Origin: Verrucomicrobiales bacterium
GTDB lineage: Bacteria > Verrucomicrobiota > Verrucomicrobiia > Limisphaerales > UBA9464
Assembly (NCBI GenBank): GCA_027490985.1
Contig: JAIXXC010000205.1
Location: 1-41,045 of the forward strand
Length of the DNA stretch: 41,045 nucleotides
Direction of reading: 5' to 3'
Shown here in pieces: positions 16,193-24,413 of this stretch. Position 1 is the first letter of the stretch, and every line of letters begins with the position of its first letter. Under the pieces are notes generated by a model that did not search any database, had not been told where the DNA came from, and was given only the letters and a program-made list of their open reading frames with translations. Both the position numbers and the translations under genes were made by a program.

Positions 16193-16495
16193 TCAGGATT
16201 GGGAGGGCCCGTCCGGCTCGAAGTTGCCCACGACTTCGCCCATCACCACCGTGAAGGTGAGCCGACCGCTGCCCAAGTCGACGCCCGGCAGCCAATCCTG
16301 GTCCAACTCGGCCAAGAGCGCCGGCACCTGCTCGGCGCCCCAGGCGGCCCCCTTGAGCAAGGTCACCGTGCCGGCGACCGTGCCATCCGACAGGTAGTGG
16401 AGGTCCACCGCCGCGGTGTCTTGCCCGTCGCACGTGGCCAAGAGGCGCTCGGAATGGGGCGTGCGCAGGGTACGAGTCCAACGGAGAGGTTTCAT
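16193..16495 (-). CDS. Small hypothetical protein
   Basis: This 100-residue acidic protein has no signal peptide or membrane helix and belongs to no family I recognise. It starts MKPLRWTRTLRTPHSE and is otherwise a compact mix of predicted strands and one helix (GAEQVPALLAELDQDW). The coding nature rests on codon character, the absence of a better frame on either strand and the fit between its neighbours. The ATG at 16495 is preferred because upstream codons read into the start of a different gene. It precedes the DHS-like gene by 114 bases on the same strand and may be co-transcribed with it. Confidence 0.6.
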   Translation of the reverse strand: MKPLRWTRTLRTPHSERLLATCDGQDTAAVDLHYLSDGTVAGTVTLLKGAAWGAEQVPALLAELDQDWLPGVDLGSGRLTFTVVMGEVVGNFEPDGPSQS

Positions 16496-16583
16496 GATGC
16501 TGAGGCGGGAGTTGGAGTGAGTTTGAACCGCTGGGGAGGGATTGGAGAGCAAGTTCGTCGAAAATCGGCCATCACCACGACCG

Positions 16584-16844
16584 CTAGGCTCTCCATCGAA
16601 GAGCCCACCAGAGCAGGCTCGACCCCAGCCCCACACCGAGGGCCAAGGGCACGAGGCAACCCTGCTTGGAATCGGTCCGGTAACTCAGCCCGGTGCCCGG
16701 CACCGAGAACGTCGTGTAGCGCCGCCCGGACGGCGTCACCGTGGTGCGGACACCCCGGGTGCCCACCGACCACCCCACGCCGGCCTTGCTGGCATTGATC
16801 CGGAACGGCCCGAGGCGAATCGATTTGCGATAAGAGAATCCCAT
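16584..16844 (-). CDS. DUF4236 domain protein with C-terminal membrane helix
   Basis: This is an 86-residue protein. The start at 16844 gives MGFSYRKSIRLGPFRINAS, the recognisable opening of DUF4236 (aromatic and basic beta-rich repeat, ending in the motif GTGLSYR near residue 55). A hydrophobic helix follows (about 64-80, LVPLALGVGLGSSLLWW). DUF4236 is found at the N-terminus of many small bacterial proteins and its function is unknown. An ORF extension upstream would read into the tRNA gene and is not real. The gene follows the tRNA on the same strand. Confidence 0.8.
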   Translation of the reverse strand: MGFSYRKSIRLGPFRINASKAGVGWSVGTRGVRTTVTPSGRRYTTFSVPGTGLSYRTDSKQGCLVPLALGVGLGSSLLWWALRWRA

Positions 16845-16897
16845 GGCCTGTACGGCATGCAGCCGCCCCCGACGATCACGACGATCCAGAAAACCAA

Positions 16898-16974
16898 TGG
16901 CGCGCCCGACAGGATTCGAACCTGTGACCATCCGCTTAGAAGGCGGATGCTCTATCCAGCTGAGCTACGGGCGC
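16898..16974 (-). tRNA. tRNA-Arg, anticodon TCT
   Basis: Read on the minus strand it folds into a complete 77-base cloverleaf. The acceptor stem is a perfect 7-bp GCGCCCG/CGGGCGC. The D arm contains AGCTGGATA. The anticodon stem is TCCGC/GCGGA with loop CTTCTAA, giving anticodon TCT (reads AGA). The T arm is ACAGG-TTCGAAT-CCTGT, the discriminator is G, and CCA is encoded. It decodes a codon that is rare in this GC-rich genome. Confidence 0.97.
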
Positions 16975-17000
16975 ACTCCGCCGCAAAGCGGATCCTTTGA

Positions 17001-17029
17001 GGGTTACTCCTTGCCCCCATCGCTGTCCA
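17001..17029 (-). promoter_or_regulatory. Candidate promoter for tRNA-Arg
   Basis: On the minus strand TGGACA (17029-17024) matches the -35 consensus at five of six positions. It is followed after 17 bases by TAACCC (17006-17001), a poor -10. The predicted start would lie about 20 bases before the tRNA, which is sensible. Confidence 0.3.
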
Positions 17030-17140
17030 TCCCGTCGAGGCACCCCGGTCGGGGTGTTGGGGTGTTGGGATGTCGAACGGTTGCCGAGAACCCCGCGATG
17101 AAGTCCCGCTCGCTGGCTCCCCCCTTCCGGGTGATTTCCT

Positions 17141-17180
17141 CGGCCCAATCCGGCCCAATTCAGCCTGATTCGGCCTGACC
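17141..17180. repeat. Four degenerate 10-bp tandem units
   Basis: Consecutive units are CGGCCCAATC, CGGCCCAATT, CAGCCTGATT and CGGCCTGACC, in exact 10-base register. They lie in the 242-base gap between the tRNA and the hldD stop. No function is visible. Confidence 0.6.
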
Positions 17181-17199
17181 TCCGGCCAGGATCGCCAGA

Positions 17200-17226
17200 T
17201 TCAGGCGTTCAAAGGTTCAGGCGTTC
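17200..17226. repeat. 11-bp direct repeat at the 3' end of hldD
   Basis: TTCAGGCGTTC occurs at 17200-17210 and 17216-17226, a 16-base period. The second copy covers the hldD stop codon, so the end of the gene has been duplicated just downstream of itself. Confidence 0.6.
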
Positions 17227-18242
17227 CGACTCATCCACGCCACATAATCGGTCACGGCCTCCTCGAGAGAGGTCGGGACATACCTCACACCGGCTCTGGC
17301 CGTCTTGGCCATGGTGGCCTGAGTGAAATACTGGTAGCGGTCGCGCAGGTCGGCCGGCATGGGGATGTACTGGATCGAGGCCGGGCGCCCGAGCGCGGCG
17401 AACGTCGCTTCGATGAGATCCCGGAAGGAGCGGGCCTGGCCGGTCCCCAGATTGAACAAGCCCGACACCTCGCGCCGTTCCGCAAACGACAGCATCACGC
17501 GCACCACATCCTTGACGTAGATGAAGTCGCGCACCTGCCCGCCGTGGGCGTAGTCGGGGCGATGGGATTCGAAGAGGCGGACGCTGCCTTCGTTGAGGAT
17601 CTGGTGATAGCCGTGCCAGACCATCGAGGCCATGCGTCCTTTGTGACCTTCTCCGGGACCGAACACGTTGAAGAACTTGAACCCGACACTTTGCACCGGC
17701 TGCGGGACGCCGAGCCGGACCTGCTCTTCGACCCAGAGGTCGAAGTCGTGCTTCGACTTGCCGTAGAGGTTCAGCGGCTTCAGTCGTGACAGCTCGAGCG
17801 TGTCATCGAAGCCATTCTCCCCGTCGCCATAGGTGGCCGCGCTCGAGGCGTACAGCAGTCGTGCGCCGTGGGCCGCCGCCCAGGTCCACAGCTTCTGGGA
17901 GTAGCCCAGGTTGTTGTCGGCGAGGTAGTTCCAGTCGGTCTCGGTCGTGGAACTGCAGGCCCCGAGGTGGAAGATCAGCTCGGGACGCAGAATCCCGGCC
18001 GTCAGGGCCTCGAGGAACTGCGTGTGAGTCAGAAAACGGACACCCCCGAAGGCCTGATCCGCCGGGCCCATGTCGGGCTTCAACGGATGATCCACCGCCA
18101 GCAGTTCCGATGCGGCATGGAGGCCGCGCAGGGTATGCAGCAATTGGCCTCCGATGAATCCGGCCGCGCCGGTGACCACGATCCGAATGGGGGGCAGTCC
18201 GAGAGAGCGGGAATTCGGGGAGGTTTCGAGGGAGGCAGGCAT
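17217..18242 (-). CDS. hldD: ADP-L-glycero-D-manno-heptose 6-epimerase
   Basis: This 341-residue extended SDR makes the L,D-heptose precursor of the LPS inner core. Marks are the Rossmann VTGAAGFIG, the heptose-epimerase block HLGACSSTTETDWNYLADNN, ASSAATYG, the active-site YGKSK (Tyr, Lys), FKFFNVFGPGEGHKGRMAS and GGQVRDFIYVKDVV, which together are specific for HldD rather than GalE. The start is uncertain. ATG at 18242 leaves about 19 extra residues before the Rossmann strand and 18272 about 29; no Shine-Dalgarno sequence decides. Together with kdsB nearby it shows that the organism makes a Kdo/heptose LPS core. It lies downstream of the sugar dehydrogenase on the same strand, 74 bases away by the chosen start. 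Confidence 0.92.
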   Translation of the reverse strand: MPASLETSPNSRSLGLPPIRIVVTGAAGFIGGQLLHTLRGLHAASELLAVDHPLKPDMGPADQAFGGVRFLTHTQFLEALTAGILRPELIFHLGACSSTTETDWNYLADNNLGYSQKLWTWAAAHGARLLYASSAATYGDGENGFDDTLELSRLKPLNLYGKSKHDFDLWVEEQVRLGVPQPVQSVGFKFFNVFGPGEGHKGRMASMVWHGYHQILNEGSVRLFESHRPDYAHGGQVRDFIYVKDVVRVMLSFAERREVSGLFNLGTGQARSFRDLIEATFAALGRPASIQYIPMPADLRDRYQYFTQATMAKTARAGVRYVPTSLEEAVTDYVAWMSRNA

Positions 18243-18316
18243 GCGTGCAGGGCGCGTTGGAGTACGAAGCATGGGCCCGAGGTGGGCCTCTGTGAAGCAG
18301 AAGGCTCCGGAGCGCC

Positions 18317-19666
18317 TCAAAGCCGCCAGTAGCGACCGGCACCCCACCCCGTGACCTGCTCAGGACTGAAGAAGCCTTTGACATCGATGAGCACCGGAGG
18401 CTCGTCGCCCCCGAGTCGGCGCAGCACATCGAGCGGATAGCCCTCGACAAGGCTCCGATGCTTAACGGCCAGGATGATGGCGTCGTATGGGGCGCCCGCC
18501 TCGGCGGCATCCGAGAGAGTCACCCCGTATTCATGAAGCACCTCGGCCGGGTCGGCATGGGGATCCACCGGCAGGCACCGCACACCGTAGCTGTCGAGTT
18601 CGGTGACGATGTCGATGACCCGGGTGTTCCGCACATCGGGCACGTTCTCTTTGAAGGTCCACCCCAGAACGAGGACCTTGGCCCCTTTGACCGGGCGCTC
18701 GGACTGGATGAGCAGCTTGACCGTCTTCTCGGCGATGAATTTGCCCATCGAGTCGTTCACCCGGCGGCCGGCCAGGATCACGTCGGGATGGTATCCCAGA
18801 CTCTCGGCCTTGAAGGCCAGGTAGTAGGGATCGACCCCGATGCAATGGCCGCCCACCAAACCGGGGCGGAACGGCAGGAAGTTCCACTTGGTTCCCGCGG
18901 CCTCCAGCACGTCGAGGGTGTTGATGCCCTGACGATCGAAGATGAGCGCCAGTTCGTTCATCAGGGCGATGTTCAGATCGCGCTGGGTGTTCTCGATCAC
19001 CTTGGCGGCCTCGGCCGTCTTGAGGGTCGGGGCCACATGGATGCCCGCGGTGATCACCGTTCCGTAGATGCCGGCGACCAGCTGGGCCGTGGCCGGCAGA
19101 TCACCGGCAACGACTTTCTTGATCTTCTCGACGGTGTGCTCGCGATCGCCGGGATTGATCCGCTCCGGCGAGTAGCCGGCGAAGAATTCCTTGCGCCAGG
19201 TCAGGCCGCTCTCCCGCTCGATCACGGGGATGCAGTCCTCTTCGGTGCATCCCGGATACACCGTCGATTCGAACACCACGACGGTTCCGGCCTCCAGATG
19301 GCGACCGATCAAGGTGGAGGCCTTGACCAACGGCGTCAGGTCGGGGCGATGGTGCGCATCGATCGGGGTCGGGACCGTGACCACGATGAATCGGGAACGG
19401 GCGATGGCCGACGGGTCGGTGGTGAACTCGATCGGATGCCGGTGCAACTGGTCCGGGGTCAGTTCCAGGGTGCGGTCGTGACCCGCCTGCAGCTCCCGAA
19501 CCCGGACCGGATTGATATCGAATCCCAGGACCCGGAAACGGGAGGCGAAGGCCACCGCCAGAGGCAGTCCGACATAGCCCAAACCGATCACGCAAATCGA
19601 CTCCCGCCGATCGGTGAACGCCTCCAGCAACGGCAGCGGGCGCGCTTGGGTCTGGTCTGGGTTCAT
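18317..19666 (-). CDS. Nucleotide-sugar (UDP-N-acetylhexosamine-type) 6-dehydrogenase, WbpO/TviB-like
   Basis: This 449-residue enzyme of the UDP-glucose/UDP-ManNAc dehydrogenase family oxidises C6 of a UDP-sugar to the uronic acid with two NAD+. Features are the Rossmann ICVIGLGYVGLPLAVAFA, VTVPTPID, FESTVYPGCTEEDC, the FFAGYSPERINPGDREH block and the catalytic cysteine in GGHCIGVDPYYL. FRPGLVGGHCIG, ending TKWNFLPF before it, and the C-terminal LGWTFKENVPDVRNTRV are typical of the WbpO/TviB/WbpA group acting on UDP-N-acetylhexosamines. The ATG at 19666 is preferred to a TTG at 19681. A WbpP-like epimerase lies at 13142-14080, and together they could make UDP-GalNAcA for O-antigen or capsule. 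It lies 32 bases downstream of smc. Confidence 0.88.
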   Translation of the reverse strand: MNPDQTQARPLPLLEAFTDRRESICVIGLGYVGLPLAVAFASRFRVLGFDINPVRVRELQAGHDRTLELTPDQLHRHPIEFTTDPSAIARSRFIVVTVPTPIDAHHRPDLTPLVKASTLIGRHLEAGTVVVFESTVYPGCTEEDCIPVIERESGLTWRKEFFAGYSPERINPGDREHTVEKIKKVVAGDLPATAQLVAGIYGTVITAGIHVAPTLKTAEAAKVIENTQRDLNIALMNELALIFDRQGINTLDVLEAAGTKWNFLPFRPGLVGGHCIGVDPYYLAFKAESLGYHPDVILAGRRVNDSMGKFIAEKTVKLLIQSERPVKGAKVLVLGWTFKENVPDVRNTRVIDIVTELDSYGVRCLPVDPHADPAEVLHEYGVTLSDAAEAGAPYDAIILAVKHRSLVEGYPLDVLRRLGGDEPPVLIDVKGFFSPEQVTGWGAGRYWRL

Positions 19667-19698
19667 CTGGGTCGTGTTCAAGGGTCGATCGGGAAACG

Positions 19699-22600
19699 TT
19701 ACTGGGCCAGACTCAGGTCGCCCTCGGGCGCGCGCTCACCGCGAACGGCGTCGGCGATGTTGGCCGGTTCGCCGGCGGGGGTGGTCGCGCCCTCCTCCTT
19801 GTTGAAGCGCACGCTGACGATCTTGCTCACCCCGCGCTCCTGCATGGTCACGCCGTACAACACATCGGCCATGGAAATGGTGCGCTTGTTGTGCGTGATC
19901 ACCACGAACTGGCTGTGATCGAGGAAGCGTTTCAACACCGCGGTGAACCGGTTGATGTTGGACTCGTCGAGCGGCGCGTCCAACTCGTCGAGCACGCAGA
20001 AGGGCGACGGTTTGACCTGGTAGATCGAAAAGAGCAGCGCCACGGCGGTCATGGTCTGCTCTCCGCCCGAGAGCAGCGAGATGCTCTGGAGCTGCTTGCC
20101 CGGGGGCCGGGCCACGATGTCGATGCCCGCTTCGAGCACATCTTCGCCTTCGGTGAGCTTCAGGTCGGCGCGCCCACCCCCGAACATCTCGGTGAACATG
20201 GCCTGGAAGTTGGTGCGGATCTTCTCGAAGGTCTCGACGAACAGGCTCTTGGTCTCGGTGTTGATCCGGTTGATCACCTCCACCAACTCCGACTTGGCCT
20301 TCACCAGATCGTCGTACTGGGCCTGCAGGAAGGAGTGGCGTTGCTCGGATTCCTCGTACTCCTCGATGGCCACCAGATTCACCGGCCCGATGTCGTCCAC
20401 CTTCTTCTGGAGCGCGTGGATCTGGGCGGCCACCGCGTCCCAGTCGGTGGTCCAACCCTGCTGTTCCATCACGTCGAGAGGCACCACCTCCACCTTCGAC
20501 AACCCGTCGTCGGCCGGTTGGATGCGAAGGCCCTCGGGCCGAATGTCCTCCAGACTCACCTGGTACTTCTCCTGGATCCGCGTCCGCAGGTTCTCCAGCG
20601 TGAGGGTCTTCTGGGCCAACTCCACCTCGAGCTGGCTGCGCTGATTCTGAAGGGCCGCCACGCGGGCACGGCGTTCCTTCAGTTGTTCCTCGCGGCTGTG
20701 GATCTCGCCCTCCTGGAACTTCCGGTCTCCGAGCAACTGGTTGATCTGATCGGCCAGAACGGCCCGTTCGCCCGTGAGCCGCTCGATCTCGCGACGGCAC
20801 TGGCCGATGCCCGCCTCGAAGTTGGCCCGGCGATCCTCGAACTGCCCCTGCTCGGTCTGAAGCCGCTCGATGGCCGCGCTGAGTTCGCGGATGCGGGTCT
20901 CGAGCGGGCCGCGCTGGCGCTGGTGGGAGGCCAGCAACTGCTCCTCGGTGGCGAAGGCGATCTTGGCGTCGTTGAAGGTCTGGCTCGCGGCATCGCGCCG
21001 ATTGCGCAGCTCTTCCAAGCCACCGCTCAGTTCGGCGACCTGGGTCGTGGCATAGAGTTCGCGTTGCTCCCACTCGGCCACCTGGGCGGCGAGCGATTCC
21101 CGCTTCTGGACATTGCCCGACTCCTGACTGGCCAGGGCCTCGAGATCGCGATCGACCTGAGTCAGGCGCACTTCGAGCGACCGCTTGGAGGCCTGAAGCG
21201 CATTGAACTCGCCCTGACGGGTGGCCACGGCGACCTCCTGCTGGCGCAGTTCCACCCGCACCTGTTCGAGAGTCGACTGCAAGGCCGTCTGCTCGGCCTG
21301 GAGAGCCCCCTGCTTCCGACTGGCCTCGGCGATGCCGTCTTGCAGCGCGGTGATCTCGGTCTGGAGTTCGGCGATCTGATTCTTGCGACCCAGGATGCTC
21401 GCCGGCGCCTTGCCCGAGGCGCCTTGGGCTCCACCGGTGAATACGCCGAGCCGGTTGAGGATCTCGCCCGAGGTCGTCACGAAGTCCCAGCCGGCCCAAG
21501 CCCCGCCGGCCAAGGCCAGGGCGGTGTTCAGGTCGGGCACGATCAGGGTACGACCCAGCAGTCCCGCCACGAGGGGCGACACCGAGGCCTCGACCTCCAC
21601 GACCGCCAACGCCGCCACCACGCCCTCCGGCAAGGCGGGCACGGATTCGGCCGCGACCGATGACGCCAGCGACAACGCCGCGATGCTCGCCCGTCCCTTC
21701 CGGTTGGCGGAAAGGTCGGCCAGGATCTCCGAGGCGGCGGCGGGCTGCTCGGTGAGCACGATCTGCAGGTTGTTGCCCAGAGCCGCTTCGACGGCGAGCA
21801 CGTGGGCGTCGGGCACCTTCAAGCGGTCGGCCAGCGACCCGAGGACGTGCTTGCTCTGCTTGAGTGCAGCGAGCGCGCCGGCTCCGAACCCCTCATGCTG
21901 GGTGGCCAACTGCTCGAGCACTCCCAGCTTCGAACGCTTCTCGGCCTGCTGACGGAGCAGCGCATCCCGTTCCTGAGTCGCCTGCACGATCTCGGCCTGA
22001 AGGGCCTTCAGTCGTTGCTGGCTCTCCTCGAGCGTCATGCGGGAGGTCTGCACCTGGACCCGCTCGGCCTCCACCTGTTGGGTGAATTCCACTCCCTGCA
22101 TCTCGAGACGCATCCGTTCCTCTTCGAACTGGATCTTCTCGGAATTGAGCTTCTCCAACCGCACGACATTGCCCTGGAGCTGGAGGGCCAGCTGGTTGAT
22201 CTCGTTGCGGATGCGCCCCAGTCCCTGGGACGCCGCAAAGGCCTCGGCCTGGGCCTTGCGGAGGTCTTCCTGACGGATCGACAGTTCGCGTTCGACCGCC
22301 GACAAGGCGTCGCGCCGCACCGATTGCTCGACCCTCAGGCGTTCCACGGCCGCCTGCGAGGCCGCCGAACGCTCGCCCAGCGACACCAGCTCGGCCTCGG
22401 CGATGGAGCGGCGTTCGGTGAACTGCACCACATCGCTGCCGGCCCGGGCGTTCTGGTCGGCCAGCTCGGCCAACCGCTGCTGGTTGAAGCCGATCACGCT
22501 CTCCTGGCGATCGGTCTCGGCCTTCAACTCCAGACCCCGCTGCTGCTGCTGGGAGATCTGCTGCTCCAACTCGGAGAGCCGCGCCCGGAGCTGCAGAATC

Positions 22601-23421
22601 TCCTCCTCGAGCCGGATGACGGTCTCCTGCCCCACCTCGATCTCGAGATTCGAACGCTCCGCGGTCTGCCGACGCAGGAGGATCTCCTCGGTGAGCACGT
22701 CGAACTGACGGCGGGCCCACTGCGTCTCCAGATTCTGCAACTCGGACTGGAAGGCCTTGAAGCGGCGCGCCTTGCCCGCCTGCCGTTGGAGCGATCCGAT
22801 CTGGCGCTTCACCTCGCGGATGAGGTCTTCGACACGCAGCAGGTTCTGCTCGGTGCCCTCGAGTTTGCGCAGGGCCTCGCGTTTCTGCTGCTTGAATCGG
22901 GTGATGCCGGCCGCCTCCTCGAACACCAAGCGACGGTCGTCGGGCTTGCTCGACAAGATCTGGGTGATGTTGCCCTGGGCCATGATCGAGTAGCTCGTCT
23001 TGCCCATGCCCGTACCCGCGAAGAGTTGCTGGATGTCGCGGAGACGGCAGGAGGTCTTATTCAGGAAGTACTCGCTACCGCCATCGCGGTACACACGGCG
23101 GGTCAAGGTGACCTCGTTGAACTCCACCGGAATGCCCGCGGCGCGCAAGGGGTCGGCATCCACGCCCCCCAGGGTCAACGACACCTCGGCGAGGCCCAGC
23201 GGCCGTCGGGTATCGGTGCCATTGAAGATCACGTCGGCCATCTCCCCGCCGCGCAGCGCCTTGGCCGACTGCTCGCCCAGCACCCAACGGATCGCGTCCG
23301 ACACGTTGGACTTGCCACAGCCATTGGGGCCGACAATCGCCGTGACTCCCGGTTGGAAGTTCAGGCTGGTCTTGTCGGCAAAGCTCTTGAACCCGAGAAC
23401 GGTCAGGTTTTTGAGGTACAT
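19699..23421 (-). CDS. smc: Chromosome segregation ATPase SMC
   Basis: This is a full-length bacterial SMC of 1240 residues. The N-terminal head has Walker A GPNGCGKSN near residue 34, preceded by MYLKNLTVLGFKSFADKT. Two long coiled coils (about 170-490 and 680-1010, rich in Glu/Gln/Arg heptads) flank a hinge domain (about 510-660, with glycine-rich AGGAWAGWDFVTTSGEI). The C-terminal head carries the signature LLSGGEQTMTAVAL and Walker B VLDELDAPLDESN. It acts with ScpA and ScpB in origin-proximal condensation of the chromosome; neither partner is in the window. The ATG at 23421 gives the conserved N-terminus; an upstream ATG adds 17 residues without similarity. The promoter should be in 23422-23648. 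Confidence 0.96.
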   Translation of the reverse strand: MYLKNLTVLGFKSFADKTSLNFQPGVTAIVGPNGCGKSNVSDAIRWVLGEQSAKALRGGEMADVIFNGTDTRRPLGLAEVSLTLGGVDADPLRAAGIPVEFNEVTLTRRVYRDGGSEYFLNKTSCRLRDIQQLFAGTGMGKTSYSIMAQGNITQILSSKPDDRRLVFEEAAGITRFKQQKREALRKLEGTEQNLLRVEDLIREVKRQIGSLQRQAGKARRFKAFQSELQNLETQWARRQFDVLTEEILLRRQTAERSNLEIEVGQETVIRLEEEILQLRARLSELEQQISQQQQRGLELKAETDRQESVIGFNQQRLAELADQNARAGSDVVQFTERRSIAEAELVSLGERSAASQAAVERLRVEQSVRRDALSAVERELSIRQEDLRKAQAEAFAASQGLGRIRNEINQLALQLQGNVVRLEKLNSEKIQFEEERMRLEMQGVEFTQQVEAERVQVQTSRMTLEESQQRLKALQAEIVQATQERDALLRQQAEKRSKLGVLEQLATQHEGFGAGALAALKQSKHVLGSLADRLKVPDAHVLAVEAALGNNLQIVLTEQPAAASEILADLSANRKGRASIAALSLASSVAAESVPALPEGVVAALAVVEVEASVSPLVAGLLGRTLIVPDLNTALALAGGAWAGWDFVTTSGEILNRLGVFTGGAQGASGKAPASILGRKNQIAELQTEITALQDGIAEASRKQGALQAEQTALQSTLEQVRVELRQQEVAVATRQGEFNALQASKRSLEVRLTQVDRDLEALASQESGNVQKRESLAAQVAEWEQRELYATTQVAELSGGLEELRNRRDAASQTFNDAKIAFATEEQLLASHQRQRGPLETRIRELSAAIERLQTEQGQFEDRRANFEAGIGQCRREIERLTGERAVLADQINQLLGDRKFQEGEIHSREEQLKERRARVAALQNQRSQLEVELAQKTLTLENLRTRIQEKYQVSLEDIRPEGLRIQPADDGLSKVEVVPLDVMEQQGWTTDWDAVAAQIHALQKKVDDIGPVNLVAIEEYEESEQRHSFLQAQYDDLVKAKSELVEVINRINTETKSLFVETFEKIRTNFQAMFTEMFGGGRADLKLTEGEDVLEAGIDIVARPPGKQLQSISLLSGGEQTMTAVALLFSIYQVKPSPFCVLDELDAPLDESNINRFTAVLKRFLDHSQFVVITHNKRTISMADVLYGVTMQERGVSKIVSVRFNKEEGATTPAGEPANIADAVRGERAPEGDLSLAQ

Positions 23422-23648
23422 CGACGGGCAGACTGGAAAGCCCACCCCCCAGTGGCAAGCGGGAAGCCACAATCCCTAGGGGTAAGTTGTTCACAACAAC
23501 ACAAGATAAAGGGGTCGGTTGTGAATAACTGCCCCCGAGAACTCCTTGACGAAGACTCACAAGCCGCGAGAGCCCCCGCGCTGGACCGCACGCACCGCTG
23601 ATGCGCCACCCCCTTCCCAAGGAGCGCCCTGGAGTCCACCCTTGGGTC
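23422..23648. promoter_or_regulatory. Divergent smc/kdsB control region with AT-rich palindromes
   Basis: This 227-base gap contains the most AT-rich patch in the neighbourhood (about 23483-23530). It holds GTTGTTCACAAC (23486-23497) and, 32 bases on, GTTGTGAATAAC (23518-23529), two related imperfect palindromes in inverted sense. The first lies in TGTTC-ACAA-CAACA (23488-23501), one mismatch from TGTTC-N4-GAACA. The second contains TGTGAATAA, one mismatch from a DnaA box. A GATAAA (23505-23510) and its complement may serve as a -10 element. Operator function is inferred only. Confidence 0.4.
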
Positions 23649-24413
23649 ATGAAGCTGATCGGTGTCATCCCCGCGCGCTACGCCTCGACGCGGTTTCCGG
23701 GCAAGCCCCTGCACCCCATCGCCGGGATTCCACTGGTCCAACGCGTGGTGGAGCGGTGCCGATTGTCACCCGCCCTGTCCGAGGTCATCGTGGCCACCGA
23801 CGACGAGCGCATCGCCGCGTTTGCCCGGGGCTTCTGCCGGGTCGAGATGACCCGCGACGACCACCCGAGCGGCACCGACCGGATCGCCGAGGTGGCCTCG
23901 CGGGTGCCGGCCGACGGGTACATCAACATCCAGGGCGATGAACCGCTCATGGATCCGACCGTCATCGATGCGGTGGCCGAGGCGCTGCGCGACAGCGACA
24001 TGAGCACGGCCTCGACGCCGATCCGCGACCTGTCCGAGTTCGACAATCCCAATGTGGTCAAGGTGGTGACCACCGCAGGCGGTCGGGCCCTGTATTTTTC
24101 GCGCCGGACCATTCCCTACCTCCGCGACGCCGCCCAAAAGCCGCTGCCCGAACAATTGGCCGGCTATCCCTTCCAGAAGCATCTGGGCATCTACGGCTAC
24201 CGTCGGGACACCTTGCTGCGCTTGGTGGGATTCCCGGTATCCCCGCTGGAGGCCGCCGAAAAACTCGAGCAACTCCGCGCCCTCGAAAACGGCTTCTGCA
24301 TCTCGGTGGCCCGGGTGAACCACGACAGCGTGGGGGTGGATGTGCCGGGCGATGTGGCCCGGGTCGAAGCCTTGTTGGCGCTCGGGGCCTCGGCGGGTTC
24401 CCACCGCGCATGA
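23649..24413 (+). CDS. kdsB: 3-deoxy-manno-octulosonate cytidylyltransferase
   Basis: This 254-residue enzyme activates Kdo as CMP-Kdo for LPS inner-core synthesis in the cytoplasm. It has the CMP-Kdo synthetase start VIPARYASTRFPGKPL, the VATDDERI strand, TRDDHPSGTDRIAEV, INIQGDEPLMDP (metal-binding Asp), VVKVVTT, ALYFSRRTIPY, and the QKHLGIYGYRRDTL and PLEAAEKLEQLRALENG blocks. The start at 23649 is chosen because MKLIGVIPARY is the conserved N-terminus; the longer frame from 23601 is leader. It overlaps the following ABC transporter as ATGA (24410-24413), so the two are coupled. Confidence 0.96.
   Translation: MKLIGVIPARYASTRFPGKPLHPIAGIPLVQRVVERCRLSPALSEVIVATDDERIAAFARGFCRVEMTRDDHPSGTDRIAEVASRVPADGYINIQGDEPLMDPTVIDAVAEALRDSDMSTASTPIRDLSEFDNPNVVKVVTTAGGRALYFSRRTIPYLRDAAQKPLPEQLAGYPFQKHLGIYGYRRDTLLRLVGFPVSPLEAAEKLEQLRALENGFCISVARVNHDSVGVDVPGDVARVEALLALGASAGSHRA

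Noticed and set aside
16898-17230. Integration site of a mobile element next to the tRNA gene
   Set aside because: The tRNA is intact, no copy of its 3' end was found nearby, and there is no integrase or phage gene in the window.
23483-23530. Replication origin
   Set aside because: There are only two imperfect DnaA-box-like words, with no dnaA, dnaN or long AT-rich unwinding region.
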